NCBI GenBank assembly: GCA_002314675.1 | Contig: DCGZ01000121.1 | Span: 1 to 45,654, forward strand | From: Fibrobacter sp. UBA1765 | GTDB taxonomy: Bacteria > Fibrobacterota > Fibrobacteria > Fibrobacterales > Fibrobacteraceae | DNA: 45,654 nucleotides | Direction of reading: 5' to 3' | In this document: piece after piece, positions 32,171 through 42,176 of the stretch | Layout of the letters: each line of letters starts with the position of its first letter | How positions within the stretch are numbered: position 1 is the stretch's first letter | Translations under genes and position numbers: made by a program | The notes under the pieces: generated by a model | What the model saw: the letters and a program-made list of their open reading frames with translations, nothing else | Told to the model about the DNA's origin: nothing | Databases searched by the model: none

Positions 32171-32671
32171 ATGAATAGGAACGATATTGCAGACAGACAG
32201 GCCTTTTCCGAGGTTTACGAGAAGTTTGCGCCGATGGTTTTTCGTCGGTGTTGCTCTCTTTTAAAGGATGAGTCCGAGGCTGCTGATATTATGCAGAACG
32301 TATTTCTGAGAATTTATTCTTCATGGAATTCTCTGGATATGTCGTCTCCTTCTAGTTTGCTATGGAATACTGCAACAAGGCTCTGCCTGAACCGTATTCG
32401 AGACAAGGCTCGCCGTGGCTTGCAAACTCAAACGGAAGATTTGCTTTTGCAAATTGCTTGCGCTGACGATGCTTATGAAAACGAGGCTAAAAGCATTCTT
32501 GCAAGGCTGTTTTCTAAGGAACCGGAATCTAGCAGAACCATGGCGGTGCTCCATTTTATCGATGGGATGACTCTCGAAGAAACTGCAGAGGCAGTTGGCC
32601 TTTCTGTAAGCGGCGTTCGCAAGCGCCTGCGTGGTTTACAAGGCAAGCTCAAAAACCTGGAGGTTGTATAA
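32171..32671 (+). CDS. ECF-type RNA polymerase sigma factor
   Basis: A 166-aa sigma-70-family protein. Region 2 (about 8-75) has FSEVYEKFAPMVFRRCCSLLKDESEAADIMQNVF with the conserved DxMQxVF core; region 4 (about 108-160) has MTLEETAEAVGLSVSGVRKRL as the -35-binding HTH. ATG 32171 is preferred to an in-frame ATG 42 nt earlier because the domain begins there and TATAGG precedes it. Stop and next start overlap as TAATG. Adjacent membrane-anchored protein is its likely anti-sigma factor. The natural signal and regulon are unknown. Confidence 0.9.
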   Translation: MNRNDIADRQAFSEVYEKFAPMVFRRCCSLLKDESEAADIMQNVFLRIYSSWNSLDMSSPSSLLWNTATRLCLNRIRDKARRGLQTQTEDLLLQIACADDAYENEAKSILARLFSKEPESSRTMAVLHFIDGMTLEETAEAVGLSVSGVRKRLRGLQGKLKNLEVV

Positions 32672-33432
32672 TGAACGATTTAAAACTGGAACGTTACCTG
32701 GCCGGTGACCTTTCTGCAGCAGAAATGCAGGAACTTGCAAATCGAGAAAAGAATGATGATTTGTTCCATGCCCGTTGTGAAAAGCTTCGTAAGCAGAATG
32801 AATCTATTTTGAGTGGGCATCCTTTTTACGAGCTGGAAGAACGCCTGGAACCAAATGTTATTGGCGTGGCAACTCAAAAGCTGCGTTTTTACAAGATGGC
32901 TATTGCGGCGGCCTTTGTGTTTACCTTTGGAAGCGTCGCAATGTTTGCTTTGCTTGAAAAATCCGGTGAAACTGTCGTGATGCCTGCCCAGGTTGCAGAG
33001 GTTTCTGCAACGCAAAATGTTGCCATGGCTGATACCCGAATCAAGGGCATGAGTGCTCGCCTAGAAATTTGGCGCAAGAACGGTACAGGCATTGAGCAAC
33101 TTGCCGATAATAGCGTTGCCTATGAAAATGATGAATTGCAGCTCCGTTACCTAGTCCCCGAAAAGTGCTTTGGCATGCTTTTTAGCATGGACGGCAATGG
33201 TACGTTGACGTTGCACCTTGGCAATAACAATGAAGCGATTGAACTTGAGCCGGGCAAAATGATTTCACTCCCGTTTGCATACAAGCTGGATAACGCTCCT
33301 CATTTTGAAAAGTTCTTTTTGTTGACTTCCAGGAATGCCTTTGGTGTGGTAAATAATGATGTGGATGCGACTCTTAAGCAAGATGGCGTTGAGGTGACTG
33401 CCATTACGCTTGCAAAGAAAGGGGGTAACTAA
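32671..33432 (+). CDS. Membrane anti-sigma-factor-like protein
   Basis: A 253-aa single-pass membrane protein. The N-terminal 70 residues (LERYLAGDLSAAEMQELANRE) resemble the zinc-less anti-sigma N-domain that holds ECF factors; a membrane helix lies at about 76-96; the periplasmic part (about 115-250) is a beta-rich domain with ENDELQLRYLVPE and LTLHLGNN, similar in style to DUF4384 domains. Overlaps the sigma gene (TAATG) and the caspase gene (TAATG), the standard sigma/anti-sigma operon layout. The sensory role is inferred. Confidence 0.75.
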   Translation: MNDLKLERYLAGDLSAAEMQELANREKNDDLFHARCEKLRKQNESILSGHPFYELEERLEPNVIGVATQKLRFYKMAIAAAFVFTFGSVAMFALLEKSGETVVMPAQVAEVSATQNVAMADTRIKGMSARLEIWRKNGTGIEQLADNSVAYENDELQLRYLVPEKCFGMLFSMDGNGTLTLHLGNNNEAIELEPGKMISLPFAYKLDNAPHFEKFFLLTSRNAFGVVNNDVDATLKQDGVEVTAITLAKKGGN

Positions 33433-35567
33433 TGTTTAATCGTATGTTTGGAGTAATTATCCTTTGTGTAATGAGCGTTTTTGCAAGCATGGTCTATGCA
33501 GATAATACAAAGATTGATCGCTATGTTTTTGCAATCAGTGCAAATAATGGTGGTTCAACTCGCCCCATGCTTCGCTACGCCGAAAGTGATGCGGAATCCT
33601 TTGTAAATGTGATGCGCGAAATGGGTGGGGTTCCGAAGTCAAACCAGTTCTTTGTTCGTGAACCTTCTGTAAGTGAAATCAAGAAACAGTTTTCTGTTCT
33701 TGATGGTGTGCTGAAAAAGAACAAGGGCCAAAATGCGCGCCAGGAAGTTCTTGTGTATTACAGCGGCCATGCCGATGAAAAGGGGATTCACCTTGGCAAT
33801 GAAAATTTTGCCTGGTCCGAACTTCGTGCAAATATTGACAACTTGAACGCAGATGTAAAAATCGCTGTGATTGACGCTTGCGGCTCCGGGGCCATTACCA
33901 GGAGCAAGGGGGGCGTTGCTGTGCCTGCATTTATGGTAGATGCTAGTAGCGATATGAAAGGCTACGCTTTTATAACAAGCAGTACGCAAGATGAATCTAG
34001 CCAGGAAAGCGATCAGCTTAAGGGAAGCTTCTTTACGCATTCCCTTGTGAGCGGTCTTCGTGGCGCTGGCGATTTGAGCGGTGATGGCAAGGTGACGCTT
34101 TCTGAAAGTTACCAGTTTGCGTTTAATGAAACTCTGCAAAAGACTCAAAACACAATGGGCGGGGCCCAGCACCCGAGTCGCGATATGAGCCTTGCCGGTA
34201 CTGGCGACATTGTGATGACTGACTTGCGCAGCACAAGTGCCGGGGTCGCTTTTGAAAAGAGCCTGGAAGGTCGCCTGTTTATTCGCGATGAGCGCGGAGA
34301 ACTTGTTGCCGAACTTTACAAAAAATCTGACCGTGAAATGGAACTTGGGCTCCCTGCCGGTAAGTACAATATTCAATTAGAAAAGCCGGCAATGCAGTTT
34401 GTAGCGGATGTGACTATTGCAAACGGGAAACGTGAAAATGTTTCTGAAGCAAGCTTTAAGCAAATGGAAAGAGTCGCGACGGTGAACCGTGGTGAAATTG
34501 GCGGCAATGGTGAAAACGAAAGGATCGATTCCCTGGATCGCAATGGAAGGTTTAGAACGACATTTAATCTTGCTGATATTTCTCATGAACCGCGCAAGGG
34601 TTTGATGCTAGGCCTGTTCCTTGCAAAGTCAAACGATGTAATGCTTGGCTCACAAGTTAGTCTTATCGGTAACGTAGCCCGTGAAGAAATGCATGGCTTG
34701 CAGGTGTCTCCGATCTTTAACATTGCAAAATCAAATTACGAGGGCCTGCAGCTTTCCAGTACCTTTAACTTTGCGCATGAATTGGAAGGCGTTCAGGTTG
34801 GGTCTGTGAACGTTGTAAGGAATGCGAGTAGGAACGCTGTACAGGTCGGTGCCGTTAATGTTGCCGTTGATACTGTTGGCAAAGTTCAAGTAGGTGCGGT
34901 TAATATTGCTGGCTATACTCCTGTCCAGGCTGGTGCAATTAACATAGCTAAGACCTCTGGTGTACAGGTTTCTGCCATTAACATTGCCGCTCGGGCCAAT
35001 GGCCGTCAATGGGGTGTAATCAATATTGTGGGCCATGCTGAAAAAACTCCAATTGGCTTGTTGAACTTTGTTGGCAATGGCGTTTGGAGTATTACGGGTT
35101 CTGTAAATGAAATGGCTGCCCCTGCAATGTCTGTGCACTTCGGTACTGCTTACCTGTTTACTGCCATCGAAACAAGCCGTGAACTTGAAAAAGGCTTTAA
35201 GCACTTTGAAGACGTTTATGAAAATGGTTTTGGTTTTGGTACTCAATTTGGTAAGTATGGAACCCATTTGGAACTTGAATACATGCTTCTTTCTGCAAGT
35301 GACGAATATCGCGGAGACTATGGTTACAATGACGACAAGGATCACAAGGCAAACATCCACCATCGTTTACGCCTGGGTGCTACGGCTCAGCTTATAAAGG
35401 GCGTGGGCATTTCTGCTGGCGGTACCTTGAATATGGCTACAGAAGGATTTGCTGATCGGATAATGCTTGCTCCAAAGGGCGAATGGCACTTTAACAAGGT
35501 TGTTTGCGACCATGAAGCAAGATTCTGGCCAGGATTCTATGCAGGCTTGACTTTTGGTAGGTTCTAA
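33432..35567 (+). CDS. Caspase-family (C14) peptidase with LA_2272-type surface repeats
   Basis: A 711-aa exported protein. A signal peptide (about 1-23) leads to a caspase-like domain with His113 in VYYSGHADEKG and Cys150 in IDACGSG, the catalytic dyad; it then has GSFFTHSLVSGLRG and an EF-hand-like DLSGDGKVTLSE. About 290-360 is a beta-sandwich stalk. Residues about 400-565 contain VQVGAVNIA-type repeats like those of LA_2272 surface proteins, and the end (about 570-711) looks like a beta-barrel-type anchoring region. It is translationally linked to the sigma pair. A processed outer-surface role is likely; the substrate is unknown. Confidence 0.85.
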   Translation: MFNRMFGVIILCVMSVFASMVYADNTKIDRYVFAISANNGGSTRPMLRYAESDAESFVNVMREMGGVPKSNQFFVREPSVSEIKKQFSVLDGVLKKNKGQNARQEVLVYYSGHADEKGIHLGNENFAWSELRANIDNLNADVKIAVIDACGSGAITRSKGGVAVPAFMVDASSDMKGYAFITSSTQDESSQESDQLKGSFFTHSLVSGLRGAGDLSGDGKVTLSESYQFAFNETLQKTQNTMGGAQHPSRDMSLAGTGDIVMTDLRSTSAGVAFEKSLEGRLFIRDERGELVAELYKKSDREMELGLPAGKYNIQLEKPAMQFVADVTIANGKRENVSEASFKQMERVATVNRGEIGGNGENERIDSLDRNGRFRTTFNLADISHEPRKGLMLGLFLAKSNDVMLGSQVSLIGNVAREEMHGLQVSPIFNIAKSNYEGLQLSSTFNFAHELEGVQVGSVNVVRNASRNAVQVGAVNVAVDTVGKVQVGAVNIAGYTPVQAGAINIAKTSGVQVSAINIAARANGRQWGVINIVGHAEKTPIGLLNFVGNGVWSITGSVNEMAAPAMSVHFGTAYLFTAIETSRELEKGFKHFEDVYENGFGFGTQFGKYGTHLELEYMLLSASDEYRGDYGYNDDKDHKANIHHRLRLGATAQLIKGVGISAGGTLNMATEGFADRIMLAPKGEWHFNKVVCDHEARFWPGFYAGLTFGRF

Positions 35568-35602
35568 ATTATGCAATAACATTTTTCTAACTTTGCAACG
35601 CT

Positions 35603-38086
35603 TTGAAAAACTTATCGAAAATTCTTTTCGGACTTGTTTTAATGGCCGTTGGTTTTGCTTCGGCCAGTGAAATCGTGTTCTATGGAGTTGTTCAAGATAC
35701 GAGTTTTGCCCCTGGCGAAAAACTGAATGTTGAAATCCTTGAAACCGGCGAGGCAATTCAAACGACTGTCGGCGAAACTTTCAAGGTGGTTCTGCCAAAC
35801 GATACGCTCTGGAATATCTGTGTTACGAATTCAGATACGAGTGGGGCCGAAAAGGAAAAGTGCTTTGAACTTGTGTACCATGGGCAAGATAGCGTTTTTA
35901 GCAAGCCGATAGGCGATTCATTTGTAGATGACAGTGCTGCTGTTGCTGCCCCCATCGATAGTGCAAAGGATGCGGCTGATGACTCGGTAGCATTAGACGA
36001 AAGACGAAAGACGGAAGACGAAAGAAATATTGCTGTTGCGGATTCTGTCGTTGAAAACCCTGAAAAAGATGTCAATGTAGATTCTCTCCTTGCCGCCGGA
36101 GATAACAGCAAGGTTACCGAAATGAAGAAGGTGGTGGTGCAACTGCGTCGTCGCCCAAAGCGTAAGCCGGGCGAATCAGTTGTGACGGCAAAGAGCATTA
36201 AGCGCATGCCAGGCCTTGGCGAGGCTGATGTTATCCGCAGTATTCAGCAGTTGCCGGGCGTTGTTGCAAGTTCGGATTTCAGTACCAAAATCTATGTGCG
36301 CGGAGGCGCTGCCGACCAGAACTTGTTCCTGTACGATAATGCGGTCGTCTATTCGCCGACGCATTTCTTTGGGCTTTTCAGTACCTTCCTTGTAGAAACG
36401 ATTGACGATGTGCAATTTTACAAGAGCGGGTTCCCTGCGCAATATGGTAACCGTTTGAGTTCCGTTTTAAAGATGGACGGTCGCGCCGGCGGCCAAGATA
36501 CCGTTGAAGAATGGTTCTCCAAGTCAAGCATAAAAATCAGTACCTTTGCTGCGCAGCTCCACACAGAGGGGCATGTTGGCGATGCGCGTTGGGTTGTTGC
36601 CGGGCGTACGACCTACATTGGCTACATCCTTGACCTGTGCAATTTCCTTGGCATTTTGGACCTTGATATAGATTATGAATTTACCGATTTACAAGGTACG
36701 TTCATGTATAATTTTGACCCTGATACTCGCATGAAGTTTAGCTTTTATGTGGGCAAGGATGTACTTGCGTTCGACCCGCTGTATATCGACTGGGGTAACG
36801 TTGCCGTGCCGATTAATTTTTACCACAGGTTTGGCGATTGGGATTATAACTTGACTCTTGCGTATTCAAGGTTTTTCCAGAATATGGAACTTTCTGACTT
36901 GATTCAGATCGGTCAGGATTTGTATACGTTTGCAGGTAAACAGTGGCTGAATTATCGCGGTGAAAATGACCATGTGTTTACATTTGGCTACGAGCTTGAA
37001 TTTGACGATGATAAGTTCTGGGAATATGTTTCTACGACAAAGCTTGTGGACCATCAGAGGCCATTGCACCATGTTGGCTATGCCCAAGATGCGTGGAGGC
37101 TTTCTGACGAGTTCCTTTTCACGTATGGCATTCGATTGAATTACCAGGACCTTGCAGAACATTTTGGCGTGGAGCCCCGCGCTTCGCTCGTGTGGACTTT
37201 GGACCCTACAAAGACCATGGAACTTTATGGCGGTCATTACTTGCAGTACATGAATTCCGTGATGTTTAGCGATGGAGAATCGTTGAATGAATTTTACTAC
37301 CCGGCAGTTACCACTAGCAAGGGTAACCACATTAAGCCGGCATCTTCGGACTTGATTGCCGTGGAATATAAGCAACGCGAAATCTTGGACGATTATGACT
37401 TGACGGTTGGAGCCTATTATAAGACTCAGAACAACTTGAATACTTTTGTGATGCAGCAGGATTCATCGGACGAACAAAAAAGCGATGACTTTTTGATGGC
37501 CGATTATTTTGGTACTGCAGAAGGCTATTCTTTTGGTTATGAACTTAGCCTTAGAAAGGATAAGGGTGCGTGGTTTGGAGGGGTAAACTGGAGCCAGAGT
37601 ATTAGCGTTGCAAGGAGCAATGACGGTACCAAGGCGTATTTCCCGAGTTGGCATCAGCCCTATGCCTTGAAGCTTGATGCCGGCATTAACTGGAAAGGCG
37701 ATGACGGCATTTGGCCACATAAGATTCCGGGCAGATTTTTTAGGTCTTCCGTTGTGTTGAAATATTCCGCAGGCATGCCTATTACGGAATATGCCGGTTA
37801 TTTTTACGAAGATAGAATGGAAGCTCACAGGTTTGAAGATCGTATAAATGTGGTTTCTGGTAGCCGCAATGCAGGCCGTCAAAGCAACTATTTTAGAATT
37901 GATGTGAAGGCAATTGACATTGGCCGCGAAAACAAGTGGAACTTTAGCTGGACGATTATCAACATTACAAACCATGACAACATGTTCTATGGTTACTACG
38001 ATACCGACAAGAACCCGCCGAAGTATGAAACTATTTCTCAGTTCCCTTTTTTGCCGATCATGCTGAATTATGAGTATTATTTCTAG
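35603..38086 (+). CDS. TonB-dependent outer membrane receptor
   Basis: An 827-aa receptor with a TTG start, signal peptide (about 1-21) and an N-terminal extension of about 150 residues, including an acidic, Asp/Ser-rich stretch. The plug domain (about 193-300) has RSIQQLPGV, YVRGGAADQNLFLYD and FYKSGFPAQYGNRLSSVL. The beta-barrel continues to the C-terminus, which ends in YEYYF, a typical terminal aromatic. It is probably energised by the TonB/ExbB/ExbD genes 4-6 kb downstream. The substrate is unknown. Positions 35995-36027 are a purine-rich tandem repeat in the linker (ERRKTEDER). There is no clear SD before the TTG. Confidence 0.9.
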   Translation: MKNLSKILFGLVLMAVGFASASEIVFYGVVQDTSFAPGEKLNVEILETGEAIQTTVGETFKVVLPNDTLWNICVTNSDTSGAEKEKCFELVYHGQDSVFSKPIGDSFVDDSAAVAAPIDSAKDAADDSVALDERRKTEDERNIAVADSVVENPEKDVNVDSLLAAGDNSKVTEMKKVVVQLRRRPKRKPGESVVTAKSIKRMPGLGEADVIRSIQQLPGVVASSDFSTKIYVRGGAADQNLFLYDNAVVYSPTHFFGLFSTFLVETIDDVQFYKSGFPAQYGNRLSSVLKMDGRAGGQDTVEEWFSKSSIKISTFAAQLHTEGHVGDARWVVAGRTTYIGYILDLCNFLGILDLDIDYEFTDLQGTFMYNFDPDTRMKFSFYVGKDVLAFDPLYIDWGNVAVPINFYHRFGDWDYNLTLAYSRFFQNMELSDLIQIGQDLYTFAGKQWLNYRGENDHVFTFGYELEFDDDKFWEYVSTTKLVDHQRPLHHVGYAQDAWRLSDEFLFTYGIRLNYQDLAEHFGVEPRASLVWTLDPTKTMELYGGHYLQYMNSVMFSDGESLNEFYYPAVTTSKGNHIKPASSDLIAVEYKQREILDDYDLTVGAYYKTQNNLNTFVMQQDSSDEQKSDDFLMADYFGTAEGYSFGYELSLRKDKGAWFGGVNWSQSISVARSNDGTKAYFPSWHQPYALKLDAGINWKGDDGIWPHKIPGRFFRSSVVLKYSAGMPITEYAGYFYEDRMEAHRFEDRINVVSGSRNAGRQSNYFRIDVKAIDIGRENKWNFSWTIINITNHDNMFYGYYDTDKNPPKYETISQFPFLPIMLNYEYYF

Positions 38087-38102
38087 ACGAAAGGGGTTGC
38101 TT

Positions 38103-39707
38103 GTGCAAGAGGCAAGAAAAATGGCGCGTCAAAGAGCCATTGAAAATAAACTAATCTGTTTTCTGTCATCTGTCTTCTGTTTTCTGCTAGCAGCTTGCGA
38201 CTGGCACGGCCCTTGGGAATACTACCCTGAAGAAACGGAAGTCTATCAGGGCGTTTACACGCACGGCTATATTATTGCAGGCCGTTCTGCACATGTATGC
38301 TTTTCGAAAGTCTATGAACTAGATGAGGCCTCGGCAGAAAATTTTGCGTTCTACGACAGTGCTAGTGTTACAGTGTCTGGTAAGTTCGCCGATATCGGTG
38401 AAGCTGAATGGAGCTTGTTTCCTGTTGCTGGCAAGCCAAATTGTTTTGGTGAATCTAGCGATGAACTTGCGTTTGGTCTTGGCATTGCCGGGGAATCCTA
38501 CACGATGAATGCAACGTTCAAGTGGGATAGCAGCGGCCACAAGGTAACAAGTACATACAAGGCTGTTGCAAAAATACCAACAAAGATTTCTGCAAATTCT
38601 GTGCAGGGACCTTCTACAAAGTTGAAAAATGACAATCCGCATGTAAAGAACAATCACGAATACATTGACTTTGACTTTGTTGAATACCCAAATGACATGT
38701 ACACATACAACATCGGCATGGATTACGATGAAAGTGTTCATGGAATATTGATGACGCTTCGCTATGATAACATTAACGATGGTGAATCGCAAAAAACCAC
38801 AATCGTCAATATGCTTTCTGCCTTTACAGATGCAGATTCTATGGGGTACTATGGAATTTCTATGAAGTTCCCGGACGAAACTACCGCGTCTATGGGTTTT
38901 ACTGCTCGTATGAAAATTGGTGGCTACAATTCCTTAGATACTATGGCATTCCCTGGCTTTACGTTACCTATCGGTAAGTCAGTCGTTTATTTTTATGCAA
39001 CGGACCAGGCTTATGCCGATTACGAGGAAAAAGTTCTAGGGGCGCTTGAAGACCCACGCGTTGTGCCAGTAAGCAATGTGGAAAACGGCATGGGAGTTTT
39101 CTCGGGAATGCTCATGGATTCGTTGCTGTTTGACATTCATACAGATGAATACATCAAGTACGACCACATGTTCTATAGCCAGTGCTTTCATAAAGATGAT
39201 ATAATGGAACTGGAACCTTTTGATACAAAGTCTTGCCGCCTCGTTCGTGATTCCATTTGCCTTGACCTTGCAACGGGTGGCGTATCTCTTTACAATTATT
39301 ATGGTACATATAGCTACAGCGACGGCTGTGCCTCTACAATTTTAAAGATGTTTCTTGATGAATATGATTATCTTAATAATAACTGGATGTCTGATTATAG
39401 CGAAAAGAAATTCCAGAAATATGCAGATGAAGCCTGGAACATGTACTGCATTGAGCATAATTTTACGACAAAGTCTGCTTGTGCTTCAATTAAAGAAACG
39501 TGCCTTGAAAGCGATGAAAAGAATGACTGCAATAAGTTGCTGTGGGAATGGTGCAGTGACCGAGACTGGGATATTGAAACTTATGAACAGTGTGGCCCTG
39601 CGCTTGTGAACAGAATAAAGATTGAAAAATTGAAATCTCCAATTTTAGATCGTGTTGTTAGCGCATGGTGCAAGGAGCATCCTGAAAATAAGGCTTGCAA
39701 AAAATAA
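38103..39707 (+). CDS. DUF4249-like outer membrane lipoprotein
   Basis: About 534 aa. GTG 38103 is preferred to the ATG at 38070: AAAGGGG lies 7 nt upstream of the GTG and the signal peptide begins soon after. Lipobox LLAAC gives the acylated Cys. The mature part has GYIIAGRSAHVCFSKVYELDEAS and NVENGMGVFSG, the N-x-x-x-G-x-G-x-F pattern of DUF4249 proteins that accompany TonB-dependent receptors in Bacteroidetes. The C-terminal 130 residues are Cys-rich and look Fibrobacter-specific. It overlaps the receptor's end only if the upstream ATG is used. A substrate-capture role with the receptor is inferred. Confidence 0.72.
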   Translation: MQEARKMARQRAIENKLICFLSSVFCFLLAACDWHGPWEYYPEETEVYQGVYTHGYIIAGRSAHVCFSKVYELDEASAENFAFYDSASVTVSGKFADIGEAEWSLFPVAGKPNCFGESSDELAFGLGIAGESYTMNATFKWDSSGHKVTSTYKAVAKIPTKISANSVQGPSTKLKNDNPHVKNNHEYIDFDFVEYPNDMYTYNIGMDYDESVHGILMTLRYDNINDGESQKTTIVNMLSAFTDADSMGYYGISMKFPDETTASMGFTARMKIGGYNSLDTMAFPGFTLPIGKSVVYFYATDQAYADYEEKVLGALEDPRVVPVSNVENGMGVFSGMLMDSLLFDIHTDEYIKYDHMFYSQCFHKDDIMELEPFDTKSCRLVRDSICLDLATGGVSLYNYYGTYSYSDGCASTILKMFLDEYDYLNNNWMSDYSEKKFQKYADEAWNMYCIEHNFTTKSACASIKETCLESDEKNDCNKLLWEWCSDRDWDIETYEQCGPALVNRIKIEKLKSPILDRVVSAWCKEHPENKACKK

Positions 39708-39736
39708 ATTAGAGACTTGATTCTGACGAAAGAGAA

Positions 39737-40585
39737 ATGAGTATGAAGAGTACAATGACGTTAAAAATCGTTATGGCATGCGTCGCTTTGGCAGGCGTTG
39801 CGTTTGCTGATGTAGAATCGGATATCCGTGATTTGCAATTGCAAAAAGAAACCTTGAATAGCGAAATTGCAAAGTTGAATTCGCAAATTTCTGCGACGGA
39901 TTCTATGCTCAAGGCAGATGACAAACGCTATAAGGATTTGCAGGAACGTTACAAGGCTGATTCAGAACGCCGTAAGTCTGAAATTGATTCCTTGAATGCA
40001 AAAATCAAGGCGGTGGCTTTGCAGTTGAATGAAGAACGTAGTAAACAGGCCCATGCTAAAAATCGTAGCGATAATGTGGCCGCAAAACGCAAGGCTGTTA
40101 TTGCAGCCCTTGCAACGATAAGCAAGCAGCTCGAAAATCAGGTTGCGCAAACCTTGCCATGGAATCGCGATGTTCGCTTGGACCGCGTTAAGTCTTTGAC
40201 GCGCGATATTGAAAGTGGCAACGCTTCCGCCGAAGAAAGCTTTTCGCGTTTAAAGTCCCTGATTGCTGAAGAAACTAAGTTCGGTGATGAAGTTGCGATT
40301 GTCAATTCTCCGTTGACTCGCAAAAACGGAGAACTTATTAATGCTCAAATTTTGCGCATTGGTAACCAGTGGATGGTTTATTCCGACGAAAACGGTGCTG
40401 TGTATGGAGCGCTTGTTCGCAAGTGTGTAAAAGACTGCACAAGTGTTGAATACGAATGGAACGAAGATTTGAATCTTGAAGAGCGCGCTGCCGTAAGGTT
40501 TGCTCTAGATGTTAAGCAGGCTAGAAAGCCGCCTCAAATTGTAACGCTCCCGGTGAGCCTTTCGATAGTTGGGGAGGGTAAGTAA
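39737..40585 (+). CDS. DUF3450 family periplasmic coiled-coil protein
   Basis: A 282-aa exported protein: signal peptide (about 1-24), then a long coiled coil (about 28-110, LQKETLNSEIAKLNSQIS) and a C-terminal beta-rich part (TLPWNRDVRLDRVKSL, GNQWMVYSDENGAVYGAL). This matches DUF3450, whose genes sit upstream of the ttpC-exbB2-exbD2-tonB2 genes in Vibrio and Shewanella. It is thought to support the TonB2 machine across the periplasm. Translationally linked to the next gene (TAATG). Confidence 0.88.
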   Translation: MSMKSTMTLKIVMACVALAGVAFADVESDIRDLQLQKETLNSEIAKLNSQISATDSMLKADDKRYKDLQERYKADSERRKSEIDSLNAKIKAVALQLNEERSKQAHAKNRSDNVAAKRKAVIAALATISKQLENQVAQTLPWNRDVRLDRVKSLTRDIESGNASAEESFSRLKSLIAEETKFGDEVAIVNSPLTRKNGELINAQILRIGNQWMVYSDENGAVYGALVRKCVKDCTSVEYEWNEDLNLEERAAVRFALDVKQARKPPQIVTLPVSLSIVGEGK

Positions 40586-42153
40586 TGAAACGGAAAAATG
40601 TTTGCGGCTTTGAGAAAGTTTTGCCGAGAATTCTTGGCATTTGCTTGTTGTTTGTTGTTTCTGCATTTGCCTGGCCGTGGTCTTCTAAGTCAGTTGCAGT
40701 GGATAGCGCTGCGATTCGCGATTCCTTGAAGCGTGAAGAATTCAAGGAGTTGCAACGTGAAGTGGATGCGCTTGCACGTATTCGCTTGCAAAAAGCGGAT
40801 TCCCTGGAAAAGCTTGAAGCGGAACACTGGCGTAAGCGTTATACAGAAACGCAGTTGACCGAAGAACATCAGGTAGAAACGCGAGAACTTGATGGACGCT
40901 ATTCCAAGCTTTCGACGGACCTTGGCCGCGTAAACGAAGAAGTTTTGGCAAGCAAGGATATTACAACCGATGCCGAAGACAAGGCAAAATCCGACGAAAG
41001 TGCGTATGAGAATTTTAATACACAAGTAAAGCTTGCTGTAGAAAAATCTATTGGCGATGTTGCCGGTGATTACCCTGTTGGCATGAACGATCGCATGATT
41101 CGCTTGAAGAAGGCTCAAAATGATGTTGACGGAAAAAATCCAAACACGCTTTCTGCAATGCGTGAATATTTGAACGACTTGCTTGACCGCCAAAAGCTTA
41201 CCTACACGCAAAGCTATGGTGTTGAAAAAACGCAGGTCGGCTCAAGGCCCGATGTCAAGGTGAATCGCTTGCGCCTTGGTACGGTATTTCTTGGCGAAGT
41301 CGCCTTGGATGGTTCTGCAGATGGCCTTGGAGAAGTTCAGGCTCTGCTACGTTCTGGCGCGCTGCAGGGCAAGGTTTTTGAATGGAATTCAAGCCTTCCG
41401 GCAGAAATGGCGATAGGTATTCGCTCTGCCGTAAATGAAGCAAGTGCAAAGTCTGCAATAGTAAAGGTCCCCTTGGATGTTTTGCAGAACAAGGCTGTCA
41501 AGAATTCAATTTCTGATTCCAATGAATTGACTTGGCAAGAAGAATTGCAGGCGTTTTTCAAAAAGGGGGGTATCGTGATGTACCCGCTAGTTCTTGTTGC
41601 GCTTTTTGCTTTGCTTCTTTGCCTTGAACGATTCCTCGTTTTAATGTTGCGAGGTCGTTTGACTCCAAGATTTATGAAGCAAGTAGATGCCCTTGTTTCC
41701 GAAAAGAAGTATGACGAGGCTGCAAAGCTTTGCTTTAAAAAGAATACAAGTCTTTCTATGGTTTTGTTTGCCGTGTTGAACAAGGCAAATGAAGACCGTG
41801 AGATTGCAGAAAAATCATTGCAAGAAATGTTGCTCTGGGAACAGCCAAGGCTTGAACGTCGTATGGGTCTCCTTGCGGCAATGGGTTCTATTGCCCCGCT
41901 TCTTGGCTTGCTTGGCACCGTTACCGGTATCATTACCCTCTTTACCGTGATTACCGAGGTCGGTACAAATGATGCTCGTGTTTTGGCCGGCGGTATTTCT
42001 GAAGCCCTGGTGACAACAGAAACGGGCCTTGTCATTGCAATCCCTGTTATGATTTTGCACGGCCTTTTGAGCGAAAAGATTGAGAAGCTTACAAGTGAAC
42101 TTTATGCACGTAGCACAAGCCTCTTGAACAAGATTTTCCCGAAGGAAGGCTAG
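40585..42153 (+). CDS. TtpC-like MotA/TolQ/ExbB proton-channel protein with long periplasmic part
   Basis: A 522-aa protein with signal peptide (about 1-32), a long helical periplasmic region (about 35-320) and a C-terminal ExbB/TolQ-type channel: membrane helices at about 330-352, 429-456 (APLLGLLGTVTGIITLF) and 474-495 (TETGLVIAIPVMIL). The motif GLLGTVTG lines the proton path. Vibrio TtpC has the same long N-terminal extension and is needed in addition to ExbB/ExbD for TonB2 function. Start overlaps the DUF3450 stop. Confidence 0.9.
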   Translation: MKRKNVCGFEKVLPRILGICLLFVVSAFAWPWSSKSVAVDSAAIRDSLKREEFKELQREVDALARIRLQKADSLEKLEAEHWRKRYTETQLTEEHQVETRELDGRYSKLSTDLGRVNEEVLASKDITTDAEDKAKSDESAYENFNTQVKLAVEKSIGDVAGDYPVGMNDRMIRLKKAQNDVDGKNPNTLSAMREYLNDLLDRQKLTYTQSYGVEKTQVGSRPDVKVNRLRLGTVFLGEVALDGSADGLGEVQALLRSGALQGKVFEWNSSLPAEMAIGIRSAVNEASAKSAIVKVPLDVLQNKAVKNSISDSNELTWQEELQAFFKKGGIVMYPLVLVALFALLLCLERFLVLMLRGRLTPRFMKQVDALVSEKKYDEAAKLCFKKNTSLSMVLFAVLNKANEDREIAEKSLQEMLLWEQPRLERRMGLLAAMGSIAPLLGLLGTVTGIITLFTVITEVGTNDARVLAGGISEALVTTETGLVIAIPVMILHGLLSEKIEKLTSELYARSTSLLNKIFPKEG

Positions 42154-42176
42154 CTTCCTCTCTCCTGCTGAATTTT

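Noticed and set aside
33639..34376. A 245-codon minus-strand frame opposite the caspase gene
   Set aside because: It lacks recognisable motifs and the caspase His/Cys dyad is clearly coded on the other strand.
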